From Azohydromonas aeria (lineage in GTDB: Bacteria > Pseudomonadota > Gammaproteobacteria > Burkholderiales > Burkholderiaceae_C): 64,000 nucleotides of DNA. Both the position numbers and the translations under genes were made by a program. Below, one piece after another: positions 56,280-64,000 of the stretch; positions within the stretch are counted from its first letter, which is position 1; every line of letters begins with the position of its first letter. The stretch is from the NCBI RefSeq assembly GCF_009760915.1, contig NZ_VIDQ01000020.1:1-64000 (forward strand). The letters run 5' to 3'. The notes beneath the pieces were generated by a model. It searched no databases, was not told where the DNA came from, and saw nothing but the letters and a program-made list of their open reading frames with translations.

Positions 56280-56996
56280 ATGGCTTATTTCGACGCAACC
56301 GCGACTTTCGACGGAGCTTTAGCTGAGGTAGATCTTTTTATTGAGCATGCCATCGCGTCACTTCAAAAACACAAACCTGTCGGGTACTCCACTTTCCTAA
56401 AAGCAGGATTTGTGCTTCTTGGAGCGAAATTCGAAGCGTTTGCTGAAAATATTATTGAAGACTATCTAAAACAAGTGGGCAAGCGAAAGCCAAAAGCAAA
56501 GCACTTGCCGCCAGATTTAAGAGTGCAGGCAACATCATTTATACTTGCCAACTGCACATTTAATGGCATTTTCCAGGGAAAACCTGAAAAAATCCGAGAC
56601 CTCAAAAATGCTGCGCGACTATGGGATTTTGAAGCAGAGATAGATTCAATAAAAGCCAACAATAAATTCAACTACGGCAAACATGGCTCCAAGGAGCTTG
56701 CTGGTCTCTTCGAAAGAGTTGGAATAAATGATATTTACCAATCATGTCAAATAGAAGCCGAAGAACCGGAGAGCCTAATCGTAGAAAATAAGCCGCGAAG
56801 GAGCATAGCGCCGGATATTGACTCCCTCACTCATGTAAGAAACAACATAATACATAGCGATGCCAGCCCAGGAAACATTACGCACCAACAACTCCGAGGA
56901 TATCGTTTACGACTATGGGAGTTTGCATACTTGATAGATCTTAGGATGGCTAAAGAATTGATTAAAATAGAAGAGTGCATGGAATCAGAAATGTGA
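56280..56996 (+). CDS. HEPN-domain protein (MAE_28990/MAE_18760-like), probable RNase
   Basis: 238 aa, mostly helical. HVRNNIIHSDA holds the HEPN catalytic pattern R-x4-H (Arg187, His192, with Asn188 after the Arg), the RNase active site of many defence and toxin proteins. The N-terminal half (IEHAIASLQKHKPVGYSTFLKAGFVLLGAKFEAFAENII in pattern terms) resembles the MAE_28990/MAE_18760 HEPN branch. Co-directional and 3 bases after the DUF262 stop with GAGG before the ATG. Likely the toxic effector; DUF262 would be sensor or regulator. Confidence 0.82.
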   Translation: MAYFDATATFDGALAEVDLFIEHAIASLQKHKPVGYSTFLKAGFVLLGAKFEAFAENIIEDYLKQVGKRKPKAKHLPPDLRVQATSFILANCTFNGIFQGKPEKIRDLKNAARLWDFEAEIDSIKANNKFNYGKHGSKELAGLFERVGINDIYQSCQIEAEEPESLIVENKPRRSIAPDIDSLTHVRNNIIHSDASPGNITHQQLRGYRLRLWEFAYLIDLRMAKELIKIEECMESEM

Positions 56997-57027
56997 TTGA
57001 CCCTTGTGGGAGCATAAGAGGTTTTCG

Positions 57028-57052
57028 GCGGGGGACTGTATAGTCAACCCGC
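57028..57052 (+). terminator. Hairpin after the HEPN gene
   Basis: GCGGG (57028-57032) pairs with CCCGC (57048-57052) and inner GACT (57034-57037) with AGTC (57042-57045) around a GTAT loop, 31 bases after the HEPN stop. Followed by TTTACT, a weak T-tract. Confidence 0.4.
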
Positions 57053-57169
57053 TTTACTCACAGACTTGAAAAACGTAAACAACTTGCCATCGCCGCACCG
57101 GCGTCACATATCTTTATGCAATAGATAATTTGCTTTTCGGGATACTCAAAGCCGGTTATCAAATGAATT

Positions 57170-57673
57170 TTAACCAGGATTCTCCCGCGCCATCCGCGCG
57201 GCCAGTTTCACCAGGGTCGGAATGCGCTTTTTTCCGTGCATGTTGCGCACCCTCACTTTCGCCGCCCCCAGGTCGATCCCGGCACAGGTCACAATCATGG
57301 GCCGCGCCTCTTCCTCCCGAAAAACCTCAAACTGCGCCGGCATTCCGGGCATGGCCTTCGTGGAAATGCCGATGACGGCGCTTTGACCGCCCAGCGCATC
57401 GAACAACCGCCAGCCCGGCCCGGGCGCTTCCGCCGCATCCAGGTGAACCGGCGCGTCGATCAAAATCACCTCGGGCTTCAGCCGGTGCTCCTGCAGCAGC
57501 TGCAAGATGCACTGCAATTCGCGCAGGTCGGGTTTACCGCGCTCCGGCTTTTCCAACTCGGCCACGCGGAAGGTGAATGTCTGGGACGCTTCGCGCGCGT
57601 CCCAATCCTCGAAAGCCACGGCGGCGACGGCGGCGCCTTCGCCGTGAAAGTGGACGCAGGCAATCAGCTTCAT
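57170..57673 (-). CDS. Endonuclease V-like protein
   Basis: 167 aa. Aligns by eye with EndoV: ACVHFHGEGAAVAAVAFEDWDA corresponds to the first strand region, DLRELQCILQLL to the REL(P)CLL helix, VILIDAPVHLD to the VIVDG catalytic-Asp strand, GWRLFDALGGQSAVIGISTKA to the LG..VIGVAK block, and GIDLGAAKVRVRNMHGKKRIPTLVKLAARMAR to the C-terminus. The usual first catalytic Asp in the AVDVHY strand appears as His here, and DGYV reads DAPV. It may have changed activity. EndoV cuts at deoxyinosine or inosine. Adjacent to the DUF262-HEPN islet but GC-rich, so native. Confidence 0.72.
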   Translation of the reverse strand: MKLIACVHFHGEGAAVAAVAFEDWDAREASQTFTFRVAELEKPERGKPDLRELQCILQLLQEHRLKPEVILIDAPVHLDAAEAPGPGWRLFDALGGQSAVIGISTKAMPGMPAQFEVFREEEARPMIVTCAGIDLGAAKVRVRNMHGKKRIPTLVKLAARMARENPG

Positions 57674-57705
57674 GGCATTCCGGGTTCAAGCAAACCGCTG
57701 TCGAT

Positions 57706-57942
57706 TCAGCATCGGCCCGAGCGGCGGCTGCGCGGCTGCAGCTTGTCGAGTTCCGCCAATTGCTGCTTGAGCAGTATCAGCAGCGTGCGCGCATGCTCGA
57801 CCGGCAATTGCAGCGAGGTGCTGGCAGCTTCCTCGTCGCCCATCTTGCGCGGCTGCACCAGCGCGTCGATGCGCAGGTCGATCAGCCCCTTGTCGTGCCG
57901 CACGGACTTCAGGCGCTGGACTTCGATGTCATAGGTTTTCAT
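57706..57942 (-). CDS. Small hypothetical protein
   Basis: 78 aa; ATG at 57942 after AGGAAG. N-terminal strands (TYDIEVQRLKSVRHDKGLIDLRIDALVQPR) and a C-terminal helix (EHARTLLILLKQQLAELDKL). No family recognised. Same strand and 32 bases upstream of the EndoV-like gene, so possibly in one transcript with it. Confidence 0.55.
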   Translation of the reverse strand: MKTYDIEVQRLKSVRHDKGLIDLRIDALVQPRKMGDEEAASTSLQLPVEHARTLLILLKQQLAELDKLQPRSRRSGRC

Positions 57943-58133
57943 GGGTGGCTTCCTGCACACGGATCAAGGCGCGATTGTCGTGCCCGCGCCGGCGGTGCCT
58001 CGCTGCTGGCGGCCGCATCCGTGACGGCCGGGTTCGTGTCAGGGTGATGACGATGCGGGCGCCGCGGCCCCTTCGAACGCAGGCCCCGAGGCGGTCCGGC
58101 GTTTGCGACTTGAGCCGTGAAAGGAGCGACGCC

Positions 58134-58364
58134 ATGCCCGTCAATCAACCCGATCCGCGACACGAGGGTTTCAAGGCCGGAGGCTATTTCGGGGGCGCCT
58201 GCCCCTACGCCCCGGGTTCCGCAGAGGCGCAAGCCTGGGAACGCGGCTGGGTCGAGGGCGCCGCGCGCCGCGCCGGTGCCCGGCGCACGGGCCAACCCGC
58301 GCAGCCGCGCTGGCAGGCCCTCCTGAAAAATCTGCGCCGGCTGGTGCCGCCTTTGCGGCACTGA
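58134..58364 (+). CDS. RMF/CrpP-like small protein
   Basis: 76 aa; AAGGAG 6 bases before the ATG at 58134. GFKAGGYFGGACPYAPGS followed by AQAWERGWVEGA matches the G-x-x-A-(G)...CPY...W..GW.. arrangement of ribosome modulation factor and CrpP-like proteins. RMF binds ribosomes and forms 100S dimers in stationary phase. Divergent from the small gene at 57942. The adjoining gap 58365-58641 contains only a possible gene remnant. Confidence 0.6.
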   Translation: MPVNQPDPRHEGFKAGGYFGGACPYAPGSAEAQAWERGWVEGAARRAGARRTGQPAQPRWQALLKNLRRLVPPLRH

Positions 58365-58641
58365 GCCGGCGCCGGTCCTGGGGCGACCCGGGCACCGCCC
58401 GGGCCGGCTGCAGGCTGAACCGGCCCTTGCCGTCCAGCAACGGTCCTGACGTAAGGCGCCCTTCGGGCACGTCGGCGCCGTTCACGCCGGTGGCGATGTA
58501 CTGGTCGCTGAACTGGTTCGCTTCTTGGGCCTACGGGAATTCGGGGCCCAGGACTATGGCGACCCTGCAAACAGGAGGCGGCAAGGCCGATGCCGGCAGA
58601 AACCCTGTTGCGCGTCAGTGCCGCATCGCTCCCCGGCCGTA

Positions 58642-59577
58642 TCAGGCCCGCAGTCGTTGCGCGTACAACGCCAGCACCTTTTCCGCGTCCACCGCCTCGC
58701 ACACCGCCTGTGCCGGCCGTGGGGCCGTCTCGTCCAGCAGCCGCGTGCGCCCGAAGGCCTCGCCCTCCAGGTCCACCGCCAGCGGTGCGCGCACCGTCCG
58801 GAACAGCGCCGGCTGCAGCCAGCAGGCCACCGCCGAGGCGTCGTGCACGTAGAAGCCGTCGGGCACGCCGGTGCCCCGGTAGAAGTCCTGGTACAGGCGG
58901 GAGATGTCCCGGATGACGCGCCCCAGCCCGCCGGCATCCCGGGCCAGCGCGTCCAGGTAAGCGCTGTCCATGACGACGCGGTGCGTCACGTCCAGCCCGA
59001 CCACCGTCACCGGCCAGCGCGCGGCGAAGACCTCGTCGGCGGCGCGCGGGTCGGCATGGATGTTGGCCTCGGCAAAGGGCGTGACGTTGCCGCCCTGCCC
59101 GCGGAAGCCGAAGGCGCCGCCCATGATGACCACCTCGCGCGCCAGGCCGGCGATGTCCGGCGCGCGGCGCAGCGCCCGCGCCAGGTTGGTCAGCGGCCCC
59201 ACGGCCAGCAGGCTGACCTCGCCCGGATGCGCCCGCAACGTCTCGACGATGAATTCGTCGGCCGGCTGCGCGCTTTCCGCCCGCGCCGGCCCGTCCGCCA
59301 GGCCCGCGTCGCCCAGCGCGTCGCGGCCGTGCACCTGCGCCGGCGGGTTGTGCGGCGCGCCGTCGAGCGAGGCCGCGGCACCGCGGTGCACGCCGGCGCG
59401 CAGGTTCAGCAGCTCGGCCAGCACCCGCGCGTTGCGCGTGGTGGTGTCCAGGCTGCCATTGCCGAAGACGGTGCTCACGCCCAGCAGCTCCACCTCGGCC
59501 GAGCGCGCCAGCAGCATCAGCGCCATGGCGTCGTCCACGCCGGGGTCGGTGTCGAAGATGAGCTTGCGGGTGTTCAT
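58642..59577 (-). CDS. Inosine-uridine preferring nucleoside hydrolase family protein
   Basis: 311 aa. The N-terminal IFDTDPGVDDAMALMLL carries the Ca-binding Asp cluster (DTDPGxDD). GVSTVFGNGSLDTTTRNA, LLAVGPLTNLARAL, VVIMGGAFGFRGQGGNVTPFAEANIHADPRAADEV in pattern terms (with the Asn/Glu ligands) and YVHDASAVACWL (Asp ligand, catalytic His) complete the site. Cleaves ribonucleosides to base and ribose in the cytoplasm. Sits 35 bases downstream of the PEP-CTERM gene on the same strand. Confidence 0.92.
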   Translation of the reverse strand: MNTRKLIFDTDPGVDDAMALMLLARSAEVELLGVSTVFGNGSLDTTTRNARVLAELLNLRAGVHRGAAASLDGAPHNPPAQVHGRDALGDAGLADGPARAESAQPADEFIVETLRAHPGEVSLLAVGPLTNLARALRRAPDIAGLAREVVIMGGAFGFRGQGGNVTPFAEANIHADPRAADEVFAARWPVTVVGLDVTHRVVMDSAYLDALARDAGGLGRVIRDISRLYQDFYRGTGVPDGFYVHDASAVACWLQPALFRTVRAPLAVDLEGEAFGRTRLLDETAPRPAQAVCEAVDAEKVLALYAQRLRA

Positions 59578-59612
59578 GGCAGGGACTCGTCGGGTTCAGG
59601 CCGCAGCCATTC

Positions 59613-60422
59613 TCAGGCCCGCCCACGGCGGCACCGGCGACCCGTCGCCCCCACGACGCCCACCCCGGCCAGCATCAGCGCCCAGCTGGAAGCTTCAGGC
59701 ACGCCGGGCACGATGCCCGTGGCCTGCACGCCGAAACTGCCCCACACCGTCGCGGTGCGCTCCAGCCCGTTGTGCAGGAGCACCGACACCGTGCCCGTGG
59801 CGTGCTCGGCGTCCGGCGGCGACAGCCAGGTGGTCTGCGCCTGGACTTCCAGCACCGGCGCCGGCTCGGCCAGGTGGCGTGACTGGAACACGATGCGCGC
59901 CCGCGCCAGCTCGCCGCCGCGGTAGCTGTAGGGCGCGTCCTCCCACGGCAGGGCCCAGGCGTCGAGCGTGTACTGGCCGGTGATGCGCAGGCCGGTGCGG
60001 GCCGACAGCACGAACAGCGGCATCTGCGGCGCGCCGCGGTAGCGCGCCAGGCTGCCGTAGCGGTTGTCCGGCCTGCCGGGGGTGGCGCGCTCGGTGTCGA
60101 AGCTGCCGCCGGCGAACAGCCCGGCGGCGGACACCGCGGCGAAGCCGCTGCTTGCGCCGTACGAGCCTTCCACCGAGGCGAAGGCGGGCTCGGAGAAGCT
60201 GCCCTGGTCCACGCTGCAGTGAAAGCTCGGGTTGCAGGCCTTCTGCCGCACGAAGCTGCGCGCGTCGGCGTTGCCGGTGAAGCGCACCGAGGGCGCGACG
60301 CCGTCGGCGGGGTCCAGGTCGATCAACTCGTAGCGCAACCCGGTCAGGCTGGCGCTGGAGCCGATGGCGGCCAGCGCCGGTGCCCCCAGGACGGCCAGCA
60401 GGAAGCTCAGCAGGTGTTTCAG
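59613..60422 (-). CDS. PEP-CTERM sorting-signal protein, apparent CTG start
   Basis: 269 aa. A signal peptide KHLLSFLLAVLGAPALA is followed by a beta-rich extracellular domain and the C-terminal sorting signal VPEASSWALMLAGVGVVG plus a basic tail RRCRRGRA, recognised by exosortase/EpsH systems. In frame there is no ATG, GTG or TTG before the signal peptide; a CTG at 60422 with GGAG 8 bases upstream is the best start. The first standard start codon (60338) would remove the signal peptide. The exosortase gene is not in this window. Confidence 0.75.
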   Translation of the reverse strand: MKHLLSFLLAVLGAPALAAIGSSASLTGLRYELIDLDPADGVAPSVRFTGNADARSFVRQKACNPSFHCSVDQGSFSEPAFASVEGSYGASSGFAAVSAAGLFAGGSFDTERATPGRPDNRYGSLARYRGAPQMPLFVLSARTGLRITGQYTLDAWALPWEDAPYSYRGGELARARIVFQSRHLAEPAPVLEVQAQTTWLSPPDAEHATGTVSVLLHNGLERTATVWGSFGVQATGIVPGVPEASSWALMLAGVGVVGATGRRCRRGRA

Positions 60423-60638
60423 CGCGGGTCTCCGTGGAAAGGGAGTGGCGGTGCCCGGGTGAGCGCGGGGCGTGTGCCCGAAGGCGCGCCGGCCCGGGAC
60501 TTCCGCGCTTATCCCGCCCTGGCCGCCGCCGCGGTAGCCGCGGCGCGTTACGGCGGTAACGGTTTCGGGCGGGTCCGCGCGTTGCCTCGGGACACGGCCC
60601 GGGGTGTCCCGGGCCGGGAATGCAGCGGAACGTCAGCC

Positions 60639-62267
60639 TTGGGCGCCATCGCCATCGTGTTGCTCATGCTGCTGGCCGTCAGCGTCAGCAGCCTCGCCGC
60701 GCGCGCCACCGGCTGGCCGGCGCCGCTGGTGCAGATCGCGCTGGGCGCGGCCATCGGCTTCCTGGGGCTGCCGGCCATCGCGCTGGAGCCCGAGCATTTC
60801 TTTTTGCTGTTCCTGCCGCCGCTGCTGTTCCTCGACGGCTGGCGCATTCCCAAGGACGCGCTGCTGCAGGACGCGGCCACGGTGCTGCGCCTGGCCCTCG
60901 GCCTGGTGCTGTTCACGGTGCTGGGCATGGGACTCTTCATGCACTGGCTGCTGCCGGGCATGCCGCTGCCGGTGGCCTTCGCGCTGGCCGCGGTGCTCTC
61001 GCCCACCGACCCGATCGCGGTGTCGTCGGTGGCCTCGCGCACGCCGGTGCCGCCGCGGGTGATGCACATCCTCGAAGGCGAGTCGCTGCTCAACGACGCG
61101 TCGGGCCTGGTGTGCATGCGCTTCGCCGTGGCCGCGGCGCTCACGGGCAGCTTCTCGCTGCCGCAGGCGCTGCTGAGCTTCGTCGGGCTGGCGCTGGGCG
61201 GCGTGGCCGTGGGCGCGGCGCTGGCCTGGGGCGTGTCGTGGCTGGGCCGGCGCGCCGTCCGCTGGCTCGCGCCCGACGCCGGCAACTACGTGCTGGTGAC
61301 GCTGCTGCTGCCCTTCGGCGCCTACCTGCTGGCCGAGGAGGTCCACGCCTCGGGCGTGCTGGCGGCCGTGGCCGCGGGCATCACCATGGGCCTGGTGGCG
61401 CAGCCGCACGGCCACGGCGGCGGCCGCCTGCGGCGCACCGCCGTGTGGGACATGGTGCAGCTGGTGGCCAACGGCAGCGTCTTCGTGCTGCTGGGCCAGC
61501 AGCTGCCGCCCATCGTCGCGGGCGCGGCGCGCACGGTGCGCGACACCGGTCACCAGTCGCCGGCCTGGCTGGTGCCGTACGTGCTCGCGATCGTGGCCGG
61601 GCTGGCGCTGCTGCGGCTGGCGTGGGTGTGGGTGTCGCTGCGGCTGCAGGGCTGGCGCGCGCGCCGCAGGGGCGAGGCGGCGCCGCAGCTCAGCGGCCGG
61701 CTGTTGCTGGTGGTGTCGCTGGCGGGCGTGCGCGGCGCCGTCACGCTCGCCGGCGTGATGACGCTGCCGCTGGCGCTGCCCGGCGGCGCGCCCTTCCCCG
61801 CGCGCGACCTGGCCATCGCGCTGGCCGCCGGTGTGATCCTGATGTCGCTGCTGCTGGCGAACTTCGCGCTGCCGCGCCTGCTGCGCGGGCTGGAGCCGCA
61901 GGGCGACGACGCGGAGCGCGCGATCGAGGACCGGGTGCGCCGCACGGCGGCGCGGGCCGCGCTGCGCGCCATCGAGTCGGCGCATGCGTCGCTGGCCGCG
62001 CAGCTTCCCGACCCGGCCCTGGCCGCCGAAGCCGCCGACCGGCTGGCCACGCACTACCGGCTGCGCATGGACAGCCTGCGCGCCGATCCGGACGACGAGG
62101 TCCGGCGTGGGCAGGTCGAGGCGATCGAGCGGCGGCTGCGGCTGGCGGCGCTGCGCGCCGAGCGCGAGGCCATCGAGCATTGCGGCCGCGACTTCGGGCT
62201 GTCCGAGCTGGCACGGCGGCGCCTGCTGCACGAGCTCGACCTGCTCGAAGCGCGCTACGGGGGCTGA
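60639..62267 (+). CDS. Na+/H+ antiporter, CPA1 family
   Basis: About 542 aa with ~12 membrane helices and a ~100-residue cytoplasmic tail. Ion-site motifs: AVLSPTDPIAVSSV, GESLLNDASGLVCMRFA (Asn-Asp pair of electrogenic/neutral CPA1 exchangers) and LAGVRGAVTLAGVM. FLLFLPPLLFLDGWRI is the typical N-terminal block. The C-terminal tail (RRTAARAALRAIESAHASL) is helical. Start is uncertain: TTG at 60639 or GTG at 60657, neither with a strong ribosome site. Confidence 0.88.
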   Translation: MGAIAIVLLMLLAVSVSSLAARATGWPAPLVQIALGAAIGFLGLPAIALEPEHFFLLFLPPLLFLDGWRIPKDALLQDAATVLRLALGLVLFTVLGMGLFMHWLLPGMPLPVAFALAAVLSPTDPIAVSSVASRTPVPPRVMHILEGESLLNDASGLVCMRFAVAAALTGSFSLPQALLSFVGLALGGVAVGAALAWGVSWLGRRAVRWLAPDAGNYVLVTLLLPFGAYLLAEEVHASGVLAAVAAGITMGLVAQPHGHGGGRLRRTAVWDMVQLVANGSVFVLLGQQLPPIVAGAARTVRDTGHQSPAWLVPYVLAIVAGLALLRLAWVWVSLRLQGWRARRRGEAAPQLSGRLLLVVSLAGVRGAVTLAGVMTLPLALPGGAPFPARDLAIALAAGVILMSLLLANFALPRLLRGLEPQGDDAERAIEDRVRRTAARAALRAIESAHASLAAQLPDPALAAEAADRLATHYRLRMDSLRADPDDEVRRGQVEAIERRLRLAALRAEREAIEHCGRDFGLSELARRRLLHELDLLEARYGG

Positions 62268-62288
62268 GGTCGGCCGCCCCGGCAGGCG

Positions 62289-63272
62289 CTACAGCAGCGC
62301 CGCGATGAGCTCGTAGCTGCGCAGCCGCGCCGCGTGGTCGAACACCTGCGAGGTGACCATCACCTCGTCGGCCCCGGTGCGCGCGACGAAGTCCTCCAGC
62401 GCGCGGCGCACGGTCTGCGGCGAGCCGGCCGCCGAGCAGGCGAGCGAGCGCTCGACGAACACGCGCTCGGCCATGGGCAGCCGCTCCAGGTAGCCGGGCA
62501 CCGGCGGCGGCAGCCGGCCCGGGCGCCCGGCCACCAGCGCGGCGAAGGCCTGCTGCACGGAGGTGGCCAGCAGTTGCCCCTCCTCGTCGGTGTCGGCGGC
62601 AAACGCGTTGAAGCCCAGCATCACGTGCGGCCGCCGCAGCCGCGGCGAGGGCCGGAACTCGCGCCGGTACAGCTCCACGGCGGCGTGCAGGTGCGTGGGC
62701 GCGAAGTGCGAGGCGAAGGCGTAGGGCAGGCCCATCTGGGCGGCGAGCTGCGCGCCGAAGTGGCTCGACCCCAGCACCCACACCGGCACGTCGAGTCCCT
62801 CCCCCGGCACCGCGCGCACGGCCTGCCCCGGCTTGGCCGGGCCGAAGTAGGCAAGCAGTTCGGCCACGTCCTGCGGGAAGCGATCGGCGGCATCGAAGCC
62901 GCCACCCTGGCGCAGCGTGCGTGCCGTGGCCGGGTCCGAGCCCGGGGCGCGGCCCAGGCCCAGCTCGATGCGGCCCGGATACAGCGTCTCCAGGGTGCCG
63001 AACTGCTCGGCGATCACCAGCGGCGAGTGGTTGGGCAGCATCACGCCGCCGGCGCCGACGCGGATGCGGCGCGTGGCGCCGGCGACGTGGCCGATGAGCA
63101 CCGCGGTGGCGGCGCTGGCGATGCCGGGCATGCCGTGGTGCTCGGCCAGCCAGTAGCGGCCGAAGCCCCAGCGCTCGCAGTGCTGCGCCAGGTCCACGGT
63201 GTGGCGGAAGGACTGGGCGGCGTCGCCGCCCTCCACGATGGGACTGAGATCGAGTACGGACAGGGGGATCAT
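62289..63272 (-). CDS. LLM-class flavin-dependent oxidoreductase
   Basis: 327 aa luciferase-like TIM barrel. [21 protein letters not shown] is the N-terminus of the YhbW-like branch. [58 protein letters not shown] and [27 protein letters not shown] in pattern terms line the flavin site. Substrate unknown. The start at 63272 keeps [10 protein letters not shown]. Confidence 0.88.
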   Translation of the reverse strand: MIPLSVLDLSPIVEGGDAAQSFRHTVDLAQHCERWGFGRYWLAEHHGMPGIASAATAVLIGHVAGATRRIRVGAGGVMLPNHSPLVIAEQFGTLETLYPGRIELGLGRAPGSDPATARTLRQGGGFDAADRFPQDVAELLAYFGPAKPGQAVRAVPGEGLDVPVWVLGSSHFGAQLAAQMGLPYAFASHFAPTHLHAAVELYRREFRPSPRLRRPHVMLGFNAFAADTDEEGQLLATSVQQAFAALVAGRPGRLPPPVPGYLERLPMAERVFVERSLACSAAGSPQTVRRALEDFVARTGADEVMVTSQVFDHAARLRSYELIAALL

Positions 63273-63429
63273 GGCGCATGGTGCCTGCCGCGGCCGGCAC
63301 CCGCCGCGGCCACTGCCGGGCCGCCCTGCCGCAAGCGTGGCGTTGCGCGGCGCAGGCCAGGAGCAGCCACGAAGCACCGGGTCCGGACGTCGCGCGGCAT
63401 GGCCGCCGGCGCGAAATCGACCAAGCCGC

Positions 63430-63906
63430 TCAACAGGCCGCGCGCTCCTTGAAGTTTCGGATGTCTTCCATCAGGTGCACCAGTCGTTGGCGCTTGTAAA
63501 CCGCCTCGGCATCGGTCAACGCGTTGGTTTTGGGCGCATCCTGTTGCAGGATCAGTTCCAGCACGTCCAGGATGATTCCCAACTGGCTGCCGTAGCCGGC
63601 GACCTCGGTGACGATCCGGCCTTCAAGCTCGGTACTGCCCTTGATTTCCCGGGTGAAATCAAAGATTGAAAATGACAAGGGGTTGATGTTCTGGGCCAGG
63701 TTCCTGGGCGCCAGTTGCAGGAGCCCCTGAAATCCTTGCAACCCCATGAACATGATGGTGCGATAACTGGCGGCAATATCGGCTTGATACCGCGCCAAGG
63801 TTTTCCAGTCGCTCCAGAAATTCAGCCACCTCCGGCGGCATTCCTCGTCGAGCAGCCGGGAAATACCGGGGAAATCGCAAAAAGCGTTGTTCTTTGGTTC
63901 AGGCAT
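63430..63906 (-). CDS. Hypothetical helical protein
   Basis: 158 aa from the ATG at 63906; a GTG at 63945 would add 13 residues. Largely helical with [33 protein letters not shown] and [14 protein letters not shown], and no signal peptide. The aromatic, amphipathic helices give a phasin-like impression but no motif confirms it. Codon use is less GC-biased than in neighbours ([15 protein letters not shown] region). Family not recognised. The last 94 bases of the window show nothing further. Confidence 0.6.
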   Translation of the reverse strand: MPEPKNNAFCDFPGISRLLDEECRRRWLNFWSDWKTLARYQADIAASYRTIMFMGLQGFQGLLQLAPRNLAQNINPLSFSIFDFTREIKGSTELEGRIVTEVAGYGSQLGIILDVLELILQQDAPKTNALTDAEAVYKRQRLVHLMEDIRNFKERAAC

Positions 63907-64000
63907 TTTCGGCTGTTTCCATGGCTTCCAGGAAATATGCCGCACATTCCGGCGGGCGGAATGACGGCCTGTTCACCATTCACTGCCGGATGATTGTTCA

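Larger units (their letters stand above)
54757..57169. other. AT-rich islet (probable horizontally acquired insertion)
   Basis: Base composition falls from ~70% GC to roughly 40% GC between about 54800 and 57170, with many AAA, ATT and TTA codons that neighbours avoid. It contains only the DUF262 and HEPN genes, their promoter and a hairpin. The left gap 54753-55133 has no supported gene. No integrase, tRNA, transposase or clear flanking direct repeat was found, so the mechanism of entry is unknown. A frameshifted SDR gene lies on the left flank. Confidence 0.75.

Noticed and set aside
54757..57169. Islet as an integrase-driven genomic island or transposon
   Set aside because: No integrase, transposase, terminal inverted repeat, target duplication or tRNA boundary was found, so only altered composition is claimed.

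Overview
High-GC (roughly 70%) chromosomal DNA of a betaproteobacterium, most likely order Burkholderiales (Comamonadaceae or a relative). The grounds are the gene content: an Entner-Doudoroff style glucose block, aglEFGAK and frcBCA type ABC importers, a PEP-CTERM protein, many hybrid kinases and a beta/gammaproteobacterial type LexA box. Genus is not resolved. No rRNA, tRNA, CRISPR array, transposase or integrase was seen.

Layout. 1-7.6 kb: the 3' end of hpd, an O-methyltransferase, a membrane metallophosphoesterase, a structured leader RNA with a terminator, and a small ORF followed by a FixJ-type two-component pair, a GlcG-like protein, a Gly-rich secreted protein and a GNAT enzyme. 7.7-15.1 kb: a fatty-acyl-AMP-ligase-like protein with altered catalytic motifs, a hybrid kinase, an amidohydrolase, a gene remnant, a hemerythrin with a 27-Gln tract and a small lipoprotein. 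15.3-38.2 kb is a sugar block: zwf, lactonase, gapN-like and pgi; an aldo/keto reductase; a BON protein; a porin; glk with an alpha-glucoside importer and glucosidase (aglEFGAK order); a LacI-type regulator; frcBCA with a ROK regulator; and a divergent fructokinase. 38-47.6 kb: a DMT exporter, LysR, a four-gene kinase/CheR/CheB/kinase signalling operon and a HAD phosphatase. 48-54 kb: a lytic transglycosylase, a gene behind a LexA box, a ChaC enzyme and a 972-aa subtilisin-zincin fusion. 54-57 kb: a frameshifted SDR pseudogene beside an AT-rich islet with a DUF262 gene and a HEPN gene. 57-64 kb: an EndoV-like protein, an RMF-like protein, a nucleoside hydrolase, a PEP-CTERM protein, a Na+/H+ antiporter, a flavin monooxygenase-like protein and an unknown protein.

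How the genes work together. In the sugar block, the porin and AglEFGK would admit alpha-glucosides, AglA releases glucose, Glk phosphorylates it, and Zwf plus the lactonase make 6-phosphogluconate. Frc and fructokinase feed fructose-6-phosphate through Pgi into the same route. Two repeated operators tie this together. An 18-bp LacI-type palindrome (consensus ATCCAAAGCGCTTTGGAT) occurs six times: before zwf, the porin and aglE, twice upstream of a small gene, and before the lacI-type gene itself. A second inverted repeat with identical right flank sits before zwf and between frcB and the fructokinase gene. The zwf leader carries both.

The best candidate for an undescribed system is the DUF262-HEPN pair at 55.1-57.0 kb, which looks like a horizontally acquired defence or toxin module. 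The two-protease fusion and the structured leader at 3.3 kb are next.
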